Origin: Nostoc sp. CHAB 5824
GTDB lineage: Bacteria; Cyanobacteriota; Cyanobacteriia; Cyanobacteriales; Nostocaceae
Direction: 5' to 3'
Length of the DNA stretch: 64,000 nt
NCBI RefSeq assembly: GCF_020829665.1
Contig: NZ_JAIVFT010000018.1
Location: forward strand, 62,001-126,000
The translations under genes and the position numbers were made by a program. Below are positions 52,786 to 61,981 of the stretch, in pieces (positions within the stretch are counted from its first letter, which is position 1; the number at the start of each line of letters is the position of its first letter). The notes under the pieces are model-generated. The model ran no database searches. It worked only from the letters and a program-made list of their open reading frames with translations, and was not told where the DNA came from.

Positions 52786-53646
52786 TTATCCCGCATGATA
52801 ACTAGCTGTGGCATAACCCATGTCTGCTAACCATTGGGCTAAATCTTCGCTGTCTCTCCTAGTGCGAACATAAACTAATCCCGATTGTTGCGGTCTATTT
52901 TGAATAAACTTTAATAATTGTTGTTTTCTACCTCGTGGTGTCCAAGCGATGCGAACGCTAGGATGCAAATTAGGACGGTAGGGATTCAAGCGGAAAATCT
53001 CTGGTTGCTGTAATTGTAAAACTGTTTGAATAATCTTTTGGGCTAACGGGTCAGCAGTCGCAGTAAAAGCGGCGATGCTGATTTTTGTTCCTGGTGGTTT
53101 TGATTTTAGCAATGCAGGACGCACAGCCCCTAATCTGCGATAAGCTGGGCGAAACGTGTCTCCCCACTGCACTAAACAATGGGCTTCATCCAAAATTAAG
53201 CCATTAATTTGTAATTGCGGCTGACATAATCTTTCCCAGACTGGCGCACTTAGCAAAGTTTCTGGTGATAAATAAAGCAATCTTAGCTGTTGACGTTCCA
53301 AAGCTTGCAGCGTTGCACGGCGTTGAGATGAAGATAATTCACTATGCAAAAGCGCAGCTTTTTGATGGCTTTGTTGTAGTTCCTGAACTTGATTTTCCAT
53401 TAACGCCACTAAGGGCGAAACTACCAGAGTTAATCCTGTTTGTAGCAGCGCGGGAAGTTGAAAACAAATTGATTTACCTCCACCTGTGGGCATAATAATC
53501 AGCGCATCTTTTTGTGCCAATAAACTGCTGACAATTTCTCCTTGTGGCGGACGGAAATCTTCATAACCCCAGATTTTTTGAAAAGCTGCGCGAACTTCTT
53601 GCCAAGATTTTGTTGTAGGCTGATTCATAATCAATAGTAGATGCAC
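52786..53646 (-). pseudogene. recQ: RecQ helicase, N-terminal part (interrupted by the element)
   Basis: 286 codons. The ATP-dependent helicase core is present to motif IV: FRPPQGEIVSSLLA, Walker A IMPTGGGKSICFQLP near 54, DEAHCLVQWG near 153 and TATADP near 208. The frame stops right after SYHAG where the element begins. Motifs V and VI are in the part at 47034-47639, so the fragment alone cannot be a working helicase. RecQ repairs stalled forks and processes recombination intermediates. Confidence 0.93.
52788..52803. other. Attachment site, right copy (16-bp core repeat)
   Basis: Identical to 47639-47654. Flanks differ from the first base outside the repeat on both sides, so the boundary is clear. 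Confidence 0.92.
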
Positions 53647-53912
53647 CTATATTTTGGAAAACTGAATATAGCCTCTGTTATCCAGCTAATGGTTGAGTAA
53701 TTTCATCATTTTTGAGAAACTAATGTTTCCTGAAGCTTTTTATTTAGGCTTGCCGTGGCATTGTTTAGTGAAATTACATGATGTTACAGTACGAACAACA
53801 TTAATTTGACCAAAAACTTCAAAAGGTTGTGTAAGCATAGCTCGTCGTAGATATCATTCCCATATCGCCACCTTTACAATGGGGAGAAGGACACACTTCA
53901 GGAAAGCGCAAT

Positions 53913-54280
53913 ATGCCGAGAATCACCCTAGAAGTATCAGAGGAATTATCTCAACAACTAGCACAAGTAGGCGATGCCTTGCGGCAAGCCACTTCGTGTC
54001 TACGCTTACCTGAACTACTTGCTCTGAGCCTCCAACAGCCAGCTGTACCAGCACAAGTTTACCGATATATCCTCGATTTTTGGCTAGCAACCCCACTCCT
54101 GAACAAATTGCTGAATTTAAACCCACTCCCGAAACGCAAGAACGGTTGCGTACTTTGCTAGCACGCAATAACGCAGGTGAACTCACACCCACGGAGTTGA
54201 AAGAACTAGATGAGTATGAACGTATTGAACACTTAGTTGTGATGATTAAAGCAGGTAACTTATCTTATTTGACCATTTGA
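53913..54280 (+). pseudogene. Antitoxin-like small protein with a -1 frameshift
   Basis: The first frame reads LEVSEELSQQLAQVGD and LLALSLQQPAVPAQVYRYIL, then shifts. The second frame resumes LASNPTPEQIAEF and KPTPETQERLRTLLARNNAG to a natural end. The break is in a run of five T (GATTTTTGG); six would restore the frame. A dispersed repeat at 53971-54005 adds ALRQATSCLR in frame. The gene is a common cyanobacterial partner of the HNH gene behind it. Confidence 0.75.
53971..54005 (+). repeat. Small dispersed repeat inside the antitoxin-like gene
   Basis: A 35-bp diverged copy, GCGATGCCTTGCGGCAAGCC then CGTGTCTACGC. Its removal would give the simple sequence QVGDRLPELLALSL. Confidence 0.75.
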
Positions 54281-54282
54281 CT

Positions 54283-54677
54283 GTGAGTGCAACCTATATT
54301 CCAGTTGTTCTTCGCCGACTAATAGAAGAACGCACAAACTACAGATGTGAATATTGCCAGTTACCCGCAGGAGTTGCCTTTTTTCCCACGAAATTGATCA
54401 TGTTATTGCCCAAAAGCACGGCGGTGCAACAAATGCTGATAATTTAGCCCTCACCTGCTGGCGATGTAATCGTCATAAAGGTACTGACTTAGGATCGTTT
54501 GATCCAGAAACAGGGGCTTTTAGTTTTCTATTCAACCCACGCACCCAGAAATGGGCTGAACACTTCACCTTTTTAGAACTGGATCTGATGGGATTAACGC
54601 CTCCAGGACGTACAACAATTAGATTGCTACAAATAAATAGCGACGAACGACTAGCTGAACGTCGGAGAATGCGCTGA
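54283..54677 (+). pseudogene. HNH endonuclease with a -1 frameshift
   Basis: The GTG at 54283 opens ATYIPVVLRRLIEERTNYRC with the first Cys pair (CEYC). After GVAFFP the frame is lost; one base missing in CCC restores HEIDHVIAQKHGG, then ADNLALTCWRCNRHKG. Zinc cysteines and the catalytic HNH histidines are all present across the two frames. The break is again one base in a homopolymer. Confidence 0.8.
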
Positions 54678-54812
54678 GTAATTGTTTATCACACCTGCCG
54701 TAAGCATTTACCTGCAAAGTTAGAATGATGTCAAGGAAACTTTTCAGCAGAACATAACAATGCTGAGAATTAGCCTAAAAATATTATTTGGTGCGATCGC
54801 AGGAGGCAAAAA

Positions 54813-55553
54813 ATGGGCTTGGCTGGATTAAGAATTGTGTTGGTAGAGCCAGCTGGGCCGATAAATATCGGAGCGATCGCCAGGGTAATGAAAAACTTCG
54901 GGCTATATAATTTAGTATTAGTGAACCCCCAATGCGATCCGCTATCGACAGAAGCTTTGATGATGGCTGTTCATGCTCAAGAAATTATAGAATCTGCGGT
55001 ATTAGTGCCGACCTTACCAGAAGCATTGCATGGATGTGTCAGGGCGATCGCTACTACTGGTCGCGTTCGGAGTTGGGAAACGCCCTTAGAAAACCCCCGC
55101 ACTGCACTACCCTGGCTGCTGGAGGAACCAGAAAAACCCGCAGCACTAATTTTTGGCAGGGAAGACCGAGGATTAAGCAATGAAGAATTAAATTATGCAC
55201 AGCGGTTTGTTGGCATTCCTACGAGTCAAGATTATGTAGCCCTAAATTTGGCAACCGCCGTAGCAATCTGTTGTTATGAATTGTCACAATGTGCCCAGCA
55301 ACCTGATACTCAAACCTTAACCCAAACTGAACTTGCTCCCTTAGATATTTTGGAAGGGTACTACCAGCAATTAGAATCATTATTATTAAAAATTGGTTAT
55401 GTATATCCCCATACGGCAGCTAGTCGCATGGAAAAATTTCGCCAACTATATAATCGCGCTCACCTGAAACCTGGGGAAGTAGCAATGCTCCGAGGGATTT
55501 TGCAGCAGGTAGAATGGGCCCTTAAAAACCAGAGGGATGGTGAAAACTTGTAA
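54813..55553 (+). CDS. SPOUT RNA methyltransferase, TrmH/TrmJ family
   Basis: 246 residues. GLRIVLVEPAGPINIGAIARVMKNFGL is the typical N-terminal motif 1; LIFGREDRGLSNEELN near 115 and IPTSQDYVALNLATAVAICCYE near 140 form the trefoil knot that binds SAM. It methylates the 2'-O of a tRNA ribose, most likely at position 32 as TrmJ. The C-terminal helical extension is usual for TrmJ. Confidence 0.9.
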   Translation: MGLAGLRIVLVEPAGPINIGAIARVMKNFGLYNLVLVNPQCDPLSTEALMMAVHAQEIIESAVLVPTLPEALHGCVRAIATTGRVRSWETPLENPRTALPWLLEEPEKPAALIFGREDRGLSNEELNYAQRFVGIPTSQDYVALNLATAVAICCYELSQCAQQPDTQTLTQTELAPLDILEGYYQQLESLLLKIGYVYPHTAASRMEKFRQLYNRAHLKPGEVAMLRGILQQVEWALKNQRDGENL

Positions 55554-55727
55554 TTATTTGTTTAATATATACGCAATCATCCCCCCAAAATATTTAATAT
55601 GGCTTAAACTAAACACAAAAATGCTACTTAGTGGCAAAGTGGAATTTGAGTATTAATATTGCTTAAAGATTAAGTTTTGGGTTAGGAGTCTGCAAGAAAA
55701 CAGTCAAGTGGGTCACAAGGAGTAACT

Positions 55728-57296
55728 GTGTCAGAGTCAAGTGACGAACTAACAGCTTTCTCGCGGCGTCAACCCTTAAATGGCCGCCAGCGTCCACAAA
55801 AGGTTCAAAAAGTGGCACCGAAGAAAGTGAAAGTTAAGAGCCAGCAGCACCAAGGCGCCACTGGCAAAGAAGCGGCGCAAACACGCCCAAAAAATCCCAT
55901 CAGTCCTCCCCCAATCCCTGGTGCTACACGCAGGGTAAAATCGGGGTTAGTCATGCCAACGGCAGTAAAACCAATACCTAGTGTGAAGGGAAAAATTCCT
56001 CCTTTCCGACCAGGTGCTGTAATGGTAAAAACAGTGCGGATGGAAAAGCCAAAAAGAGGCCTGCGTTCATCGCGGAAGACGCGGTTAAAGCCAATGGCCA
56101 AAACCTTGTTGTATGTTGTGCGGTTGTTGATTGTGGGTGTTGGGATGGGTGCAATTGTTGGCACAGCATTGTCAGTATTAGACCCGGCTAATCGCATCAG
56201 CACAACTTCTGCGCCGCAATCTAATAATAGTGTGACGCGATCGCAGCCGCAACCTACCCAAACTCCCCCAGTTGCAGCTTCGAGTCTGTACTTATCTCAG
56301 GAAATTAGCTCTTTGAAAAATGCCGTGCAAAATTTGGCGGCGACTAACCCAAATCTTACACCCGGAGTTTTCTTGGTAGATTTGGATACTGGTAATTATG
56401 TAGATGTCAACGGCTCTACCAGTTTTCCCGCGGCTAGCACAATTAAAGTGCCGATTCTAATTGCCTTTTTCCAGGATGTGGACGCGGGGAAAATTCGCCT
56501 TGATGAAATGCTGACTATGCAACAGGATATGGTTGCTGGCGGTTCTGGAAATCTGCAATACAAACCAGCCGGAACCCAGTACGCCGCTTTGGAAGTCGCC
56601 ACTAAAATGGTTACAATCAGCGACAACACGGCGACAAATATGCTGATTGCCCGACTGGGAGGAATGGAGGCTTTAAACCAGCGTTTCCGAAACTGGGGAT
56701 TGACAAACACAATAATTCGTAATCAACTCCCAGATTTGCAAGGGACAAATACCACTACTCCCAAAGAATTGGGGAATTTGATGGCTATTGTGAGTCAGGG
56801 AAATTTAGTGAGTATGCCATCACGCGATTTGATGCTTGATATCTTGCGTCGCACTCAGAGAGACACTCTGCTACCATCTGGTTTGGGAACAGGTGCAAGA
56901 GTATACCACAAAACGGGCGATATTGGTACTATGCTCGCAGATGCAGGTTTAATTGTTGTTCCAACTGGCAAGCGCTACGTAGCGGCTGTCATGGTACAAC
57001 GCCCCAATAATGACCCTCGCGCCGAAAAATTAATTAGCTCAATTTCTCGTGCTGCCTACGAAGAGTTTAGCCAAAATGCTGTTACACCCAACAGTAACAC
57101 AAGCACTGTACCGACAAACGGTTATCAGCCCCAGGGTGTGAGTCCGGCTTTACCAAACAATACAACAGGCACCGTACCTGTGAACGTTTATCAGCCTCCT
57201 GTTGTCAGTCCTGTACCCAACGGCGTGGGAAGTACACTACCCACAAACGGTTATCAATCTCCAGTTATGAATCCGCAGTATTATCCTCCAAGATAA
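55728..57296 (+). CDS. Class A beta-lactamase-like serine hydrolase, membrane anchored
   Basis: 522 residues. A basic, Pro-rich cytoplasmic tail (1-120) leads to one membrane helix (VVRLLIVGVGMGAIVGTAL, 125-145). The hydrolase domain (195-440) has the active Ser-x-x-Lys in STIKVPI near 237, SDN in ISDNTATNM near 303 and KTG in HKTGDIGTML near 387. The Glu166 region is not identified, so it may be a carboxypeptidase or other serine hydrolase rather than a resistance enzyme. The last 70 residues are Asn/Pro repeats (TNGYQP, VNVYQPP). Confidence 0.85.
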   Translation: MSESSDELTAFSRRQPLNGRQRPQKVQKVAPKKVKVKSQQHQGATGKEAAQTRPKNPISPPPIPGATRRVKSGLVMPTAVKPIPSVKGKIPPFRPGAVMVKTVRMEKPKRGLRSSRKTRLKPMAKTLLYVVRLLIVGVGMGAIVGTALSVLDPANRISTTSAPQSNNSVTRSQPQPTQTPPVAASSLYLSQEISSLKNAVQNLAATNPNLTPGVFLVDLDTGNYVDVNGSTSFPAASTIKVPILIAFFQDVDAGKIRLDEMLTMQQDMVAGGSGNLQYKPAGTQYAALEVATKMVTISDNTATNMLIARLGGMEALNQRFRNWGLTNTIIRNQLPDLQGTNTTTPKELGNLMAIVSQGNLVSMPSRDLMLDILRRTQRDTLLPSGLGTGARVYHKTGDIGTMLADAGLIVVPTGKRYVAAVMVQRPNNDPRAEKLISSISRAAYEEFSQNAVTPNSNTSTVPTNGYQPQGVSPALPNNTTGTVPVNVYQPPVVSPVPNGVGSTLPTNGYQSPVMNPQYYPPR

Positions 57297-57381
57297 TTTA
57301 GGATTTTTGAATGTGGAGTTGTCACAGCAAGATTTACTAAGTCAGCATATAGTAAGCTAGTCAACTAATGCTTGCAAATCC

Positions 57382-57891
57382 ATGTTTGTTTCTCCTGAAG
57401 TCCCACCAAAGCACGAGTTAGAGAAACTTGCCACACAGTTTCCTGAGCTAAATATTCCCGCAGTGGAGACTTGTTTAGCTTTTTTGAAAACTACAGCTCT
57501 TGTTTATGCCGCATTGGATGCCCATTTGGCTCGCTATCAGCTGTCTATGGGTAAATTTACAGTTCTCATGCAATTATTCCGAGCCAATGGTCAGCGCTTA
57601 ACACCTTCAGAATGTGCTGAACGTTCTGGTGTAACCCGTGGAACTATCACTGGATTATTAGACGGTTTGGAACGGGATGGATGGGTGAAGCGACAACCAC
57701 ACCCAGAAGATAGACGCCGTTTAGTCGTGCAACTGACCGAGCAAGGGCAACAGAATTTGACAAAGATGCTGCCAGATCATTTTTGCCGAACGACTGGATT
57801 GATAGCTCATCTGAGCCTTACTGAACAGAAGGCACTAATACAACTCTTGTCTAAGCTACAGGCAGGAGTACCAGCGATGCGAGATTTTTAA
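57382..57891 (+). CDS. MarR-family transcriptional regulator
   Basis: 169 residues with the winged helix: LTPSECAERSGVTRGTITGL near residue 75 is the recognition helix, followed by the wing HPEDRRRLVVQLTEQG. Effectors of MarR proteins are small phenolic or oxidised compounds. It probably controls the membrane-protein gene starting 125 nt downstream on the same strand. Confidence 0.93.
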   Translation: MFVSPEVPPKHELEKLATQFPELNIPAVETCLAFLKTTALVYAALDAHLARYQLSMGKFTVLMQLFRANGQRLTPSECAERSGVTRGTITGLLDGLERDGWVKRQPHPEDRRRLVVQLTEQGQQNLTKMLPDHFCRTTGLIAHLSLTEQKALIQLLSKLQAGVPAMRDF

Positions 57892-58016
57892 CTTAAACAG
57901 GTAAATACCTTTTAAGTTAGGAAGTTTTATCCTATTATAATAAGGAGCCATATTATATGGAAGCTAATTAACTTTGGCTGATCTGCCATTGTTCATGCAT
58001 CAAATCTGGAGACTTT

Positions 58017-58550
58017 ATGCTCAAACTCAACGTTAAACAGAAAAACTGGTTACTCTCTGCTCATGTCGCTTCTGGTAGCATTTGGTTTGGCTCTGCTCTA
58101 TGCATGGTTGCGATCGCGTTGAAGAATGCCAATATTACCAATGGTGACGAACTGTATGCGATTAACACAACTTTGAAATTGCTTGATGATTTTGTGGTTA
58201 TTCCCTCTGCAAACCTATCTTTATTAACAGGAGGACTTCTGTGTTGGCTCACCGTTTGGGGATTCTTCAAACACTATTGGGTAATTGTTAAATGGATTGC
58301 CACAGTTACTTTGATTGTGGTAGGAACTATATGGCTAGGCCCGTGGGTTAATGCGGTGACAAGTATTTCGGATGTCACACGGGAGCAGGCATTGAGCAAT
58401 CCATTGTACATGTTTGACTTGAATGGAGTCCTCATAGGTGGTGCAACCCAAACTCTTTGTATACTTGCCATCATCGGCATTTCAGTTATCAAACCTTGGG
58501 GTAGAAGAGTAGTAAAATCTTCAGAGTCGTCTACCTCATCAAGCAGCTAG
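58017..58550 (+). CDS. DUF2269-like integral membrane protein
   Basis: 177 residues with four membrane helices (about 15-33, 57-75, 83-105, 135-158). The N-terminal NWLLSAHVASGSIWFGSALC is typical of predicted membrane proteins found with MarR/TetR regulators. The tail is Ser-rich. Function unknown, possibly in export or stress. Confidence 0.8.
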   Translation: MLKLNVKQKNWLLSAHVASGSIWFGSALCMVAIALKNANITNGDELYAINTTLKLLDDFVVIPSANLSLLTGGLLCWLTVWGFFKHYWVIVKWIATVTLIVVGTIWLGPWVNAVTSISDVTREQALSNPLYMFDLNGVLIGGATQTLCILAIIGISVIKPWGRRVVKSSESSTSSSS

Positions 58551-58622
58551 AAAAATCGAAAGTGCGATCGCCACTAACTTTTTGTTTTTAAAAGCTAAAC
58601 TATACTGTTATCTTTATAATTC

Positions 58623-59738
58623 TTAACTTTTTTGATACCGCATTCCTGGTAGTTGCGAAACTAAACCCATAAGTTCCAACTGTAACAAAGCGCTGGAAAC
58701 TGAACCAGCAGACATGCCGGTTTGTTGAACAATAAAATCGAAGGGTAAAGCATCACTTGCGAACGCATCCATTAGTGTTTGCAATTCTGGCGATAAAGTT
58801 GGTATTAACTGTTCTGGTGCTGTGGAAGCCTCGACTCCATCAATTTTTGGTATTGCTCCCAGCATTGTTAACAGTTCATCTAATTCTTTGAGGATAAAAG
58901 AAGCTCCTTGGCTTAGTAACTTTAAGCACCCTTGGGATGGATGATCGTCTACTCTCCCAGGCAGTGCATAGACATCTCTACCAAATTCATTTGCGTAGGT
59001 AGCTGTAATTAAGGCACCAGATTTTATCGGCGCTTCCATTACGAGGATGGCGCGGCTTAAACCTGCAATAATTCGATTGCGGCGGGGAAAGTGCGTGCGA
59101 TCGGGTGGGGTTTTTGTGGGGTACTCACTCACGACTAACCCAGCCGTTAAAATCTGCTTGTACAAATCTCGATTTTTATGTGGATAAATCACATCTACAC
59201 CAGTTCCCAAAACTGCGATCGTGCGTCCACCTGCTTTCATCGCCGCGATGTGGCTTTCTGTGTCAATTCCCTCTGCCATACCAGAAACAACTGTAAAGCC
59301 ATTTTTAGCCAAAGCTGTACTAATTTGGCGAGTCCAACGGATACCATATTCTGAGGGTTGGCGTGTTCCGACAATCCCAACCATCGGTTTTTGTCCGAGA
59401 TTTTCTTGGAGTTCAACTTCACCACGATAGTATAAAATCGGCGGTGGACTGGGAGTTTCCAGCAGTAAGCGGGGGTAATCTGCATCTGCTGGTGTCCAGA
59501 AATGGGAATTTTCCTGCTGGTGCTTGGTGAATAGTTGTTCTGGGTGCAAACGCGATCGCTGTTGTACTACTTTTTCTAGTGTCTGAAAACCAAAACCCTC
59601 TACTTCTGCCAACTGTACCTTGGTAGCGTTCCAAGCTGTTGCTAACGTGCCAAAATGCTGTTCCAGCCGCCGCAGTAATACCGGGCCAATTCCCGAAATT
59701 TGCGCCCAAGCTAGCCAATATGCGCCTTCTTCTACCAC
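58623..59738 (-). CDS. dprA: DNA-processing protein DprA
   Basis: 371 residues. It protects incoming single-stranded DNA during natural transformation and loads RecA. The Rossmann core has VGIVGTRQPSEYG near 118, VSGMAEGIDTESH near 147, GTGVDVIYPHKN, FPRRNRIIAGLS near 216 and MEAPIKSGALITA. The N-terminal HhH (ISGIGPVLLRRLEQHFG) and the C-terminal winged helix (FIVQQTGMSAGSVSSALLQL) are intact. The window thus comes from a potentially competent cyanobacterium. Confidence 0.95.
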   Translation of the reverse strand: MVEEGAYWLAWAQISGIGPVLLRRLEQHFGTLATAWNATKVQLAEVEGFGFQTLEKVVQQRSRLHPEQLFTKHQQENSHFWTPADADYPRLLLETPSPPPILYYRGEVELQENLGQKPMVGIVGTRQPSEYGIRWTRQISTALAKNGFTVVSGMAEGIDTESHIAAMKAGGRTIAVLGTGVDVIYPHKNRDLYKQILTAGLVVSEYPTKTPPDRTHFPRRNRIIAGLSRAILVMEAPIKSGALITATYANEFGRDVYALPGRVDDHPSQGCLKLLSQGASFILKELDELLTMLGAIPKIDGVEASTAPEQLIPTLSPELQTLMDAFASDALPFDFIVQQTGMSAGSVSSALLQLELMGLVSQLPGMRYQKS

Positions 59739-59827
59739 GGTTTCATCCTCACTACTGGATTGAGTATTCCCAAATTAGGGTTAGATGTTGAGGGGGATGA
59801 GGGAGCAGGGGAGGCAGTGGAAGAATT

Positions 59828-59900
59828 AATGACTAATGACTAATGACTAATGACTAATGACTAACCCCTTGACTTTTGACTCTTGACTCTTGACTATTAA
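59828..59900. repeat. Heptamer tandem repeat AATGACT-type (STRR)
   Basis: Units of TAATGAC run from 59828 to 59862, followed by TGACTCT/TGACTAT units. They fill the gap before the DUF1400 gene. Confidence 0.85.
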
Positions 59901-59928
59901 CTATTGACTATCTATATTCTTATCTTCT

Positions 59929-61068
59929 GTGATGAAATATTTCTATCGTCTTTTAATAAGCCTATCTGGGTGCTTAATATTTTTGCTGCTGCATAGTGGC
60001 CTTGGGTTGTTGCCTAGTTTGGCAGCTGAGAAAGTTACTGTCAGATACGGATTGTTTGAGCAATCGATCCCAGTGGCAGATATACGCAACTATGCCGACA
60101 ATCAAAAGGTTTCTGCCGATCTGCAATCTTTCCTAGATTACCTCAGCCCTAAGGAGAAACAGAAGTTTCAAGATGCCCTTCAGGTTAAAATGTCTCTTGA
60201 TATTGTGGCTTTAGATAAGCTGGTAAATACAGGAATGGGCAAGCAAATTTTATCTTTTGCATCCCAAGCGATCACCCGTCGCGATCAAGCCAGTATACAA
60301 GCCCTACGATCTGCCATTATCATTGGAGCAAAATCACCAGATGGTCTAGGATTAGTCAGCTTTCTAGGAGCTTATCCCAGTAATCAACTAGTTGTTGATG
60401 TGTCAAAAATTTCTAAGCTAGTCGGCATGGCAAATTCTTCTTCTAGTTCTGCTGCTGCACCTCCAAAGGACAATGTAAGTTCTTCCCCTTTAGGAAAAAT
60501 TGCACTGCAATATCAAATACTTGCCGCCCAAGATAAACAGTTTTCAGGTTGCTTATTTGGCGATTCTATTTCGGCTGGACTTGGTAATACCCTTGGTAAT
60601 GGTACTTTTAATTTTGGATTAAATGGTCTGAGTACAATTTCATTACTGGAACAACTTAAAAGTTTAATTCCTACCAAGGTTCAATGCGAAAAAGCGATTA
60701 TTGCCATCGGTGGAAATGATGCTTGGTATGGGATTAGTGATGAGTTGTTTAGCAAAAATCTGCAAGAGGCGATCGCACTTATCCGTACAATGGGAAATAA
60801 AGAGATTTTTCTTATTCCAGCTTTTTACTCAACAGTTGCAGCAAGCTCAGATCCAACTGTAGCAGCCCCACTTTCTAGAGTTGAACAAATTAATGCTTTG
60901 ATTAATCAAGTTGCTGAAACAGAAAAAGTACCAGTTGCAGCAGCAGGACTAGCACCATTGTATGAGAATAATGCTCTTAAAGAGAATTTAACGAGCGATG
61001 GCGATCATCTGAACGCAGAAGGTCTTAAAATTTACCGACAAGCATTATTACAAATCCTGGAAAAGTAA
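59929..61068 (+). CDS. DUF1400 domain fused to an SGNH hydrolase
   Basis: 379 residues; signal peptide at the start (LLISLSGCLIFLLLHSGLGL). DUF1400 (33-165) is recognised by VTVRYGLFEQSIPVADIRNYAD and LGFVSF-like SFLGAYPSN. The second half is a GDSL/SGNH hydrolase: block I GDSISAGLG near 215, block III IGGNDAWYG near 262 and block V GDHLNAEG near 363. DUF1400 is normally attached to alpha/beta hydrolases, so the enzyme part has been swapped. Probably an exported esterase; substrate unknown. Confidence 0.85.
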   Translation: MMKYFYRLLISLSGCLIFLLLHSGLGLLPSLAAEKVTVRYGLFEQSIPVADIRNYADNQKVSADLQSFLDYLSPKEKQKFQDALQVKMSLDIVALDKLVNTGMGKQILSFASQAITRRDQASIQALRSAIIIGAKSPDGLGLVSFLGAYPSNQLVVDVSKISKLVGMANSSSSSAAAPPKDNVSSSPLGKIALQYQILAAQDKQFSGCLFGDSISAGLGNTLGNGTFNFGLNGLSTISLLEQLKSLIPTKVQCEKAIIAIGGNDAWYGISDELFSKNLQEAIALIRTMGNKEIFLIPAFYSTVAASSDPTVAAPLSRVEQINALINQVAETEKVPVAAAGLAPLYENNALKENLTSDGDHLNAEGLKIYRQALLQILEK

Positions 61069-61291
61069 TATGATGTCTGTCTCAATACTTCTCGGTTCAG
61101 GGAAAAAGGGTAAAGGGAAAGAGGAAAGAAAAAACGTTTAACCCAAACCCGATTCCGAGTTAAAAATGCACAAAGCGATAAGTATTGATGTTTGTCTAAT
61201 TAGTTATAGTAAAAGCACCCCAGCAAATTACGTTTTACCTAACATAATTCGTAGTTCGTAACTCAAAATTAAGAATTACGAATTATCACTT

Positions 61292-61981
61292 TTAGGCTTT
61301 CCAATTCAAAAACCGCGCATAAATATAAGCTATGCCTTCATCAAGAATTGTCCGTACACCTTGGCTATAATCCCACCATTTTTTTGGATCATAATCTTGT
61401 GTTTTGGCAGCAATTGCACCAACTTTAATGTTAGGGTTAAGTAGTTTTTTGAACAGCAACCAACTCCTACGGGTGTGAACGTCCAATGAAAAAACATTAA
61501 TTGATTGTAGATTTAAATTTGAATCGGATAGCCAGCGATTAAATTCGGCAGCAGATGCATAACTACGATCCTTAATTACTACAGGTGTCGGAACAGCTAC
61601 CACCTTCTCTGATTCTAAACCGAGTTTCTTGAAGGTGGCGGCTGACACTTCTGCAAAGTTCTTGTATTCGCTTAGATAATTTCCTTTTTCTATTGAACCT
61701 CCTGTAGTAATTACTAAACGATAAGAACCGTTTTTAAATTCAGTCAAAGCTTGTTGTATAGCATAATCTGGTAGCCATCCTTCAACAACTAATACTTCTG
61801 CTGATTTGATAGGGGAAGTCACGGCGAGAAATGAGTGTACATGAGTAATAGTGAAAAAAATTAAATAAGCAATCAAAGCGATTGCAATCGCCCACCCCTG
61901 AGCCGTAAGTGTCCACATTTCTTGGCGTTTTATTAGTTTGATTTTCGGAAATTTTTGACACCGACGATTTTTTGCCTGCAT
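61292..61981 (-). CDS. YdcF/ElyC-like DUF218 protein
   Basis: 229 residues; a membrane helix near 32-52 (IAIALIAYLIFFTITHV), then the DUF218 fold: LVVEGWLPDYAIQQALTEF near 65, LVITTGG near 90 and SYASAAEFNRWL near 145 with KDRSYA. ElyC-type proteins act in envelope polysaccharide synthesis. Its ATG overlaps the stop of the DUF2301 gene by one base, so the two are translated together. Confidence 0.8.
   Translation of the reverse strand: MQAKNRRCQKFPKIKLIKRQEMWTLTAQGWAIAIALIAYLIFFTITHVHSFLAVTSPIKSAEVLVVEGWLPDYAIQQALTEFKNGSYRLVITTGGSIEKGNYLSEYKNFAEVSAATFKKLGLESEKVVAVPTPVVIKDRSYASAAEFNRWLSDSNLNLQSINVFSLDVHTRRSWLLFKKLLNPNIKVGAIAAKTQDYDPKKWWDYSQGVRTILDEGIAYIYARFLNWKA

Larger units (their letters stand above)
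47639..52803. mobile_element. Integrative element (5.15 kb) interrupting recQ
   Basis: Bounded by perfect 16-bp direct repeats. It carries a tyrosine recombinase at the left end, two phage antirepressor-type genes, four small unknown genes, TGACACT box clusters and TGAGCAT pairs near the ends. There are no structural phage genes, so it is a satellite-like or developmental element rather than a prophage. Excision would leave one 16-bp copy and a continuous recQ of about 487 codons. Confidence 0.92.

Noticed and set aside
47639..52803. A full prophage in recQ
   Set aside because: There are no capsid, terminase, portal or tail genes, and at 5.15 kb the element is too small.
55728..57296. Antibiotic-resistance beta-lactamase
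   Set aside because: The serine-hydrolase motifs are there, but the long anchored N-terminus, Asn/Pro tail and unidentified Glu166 region do not support a resistance enzyme.
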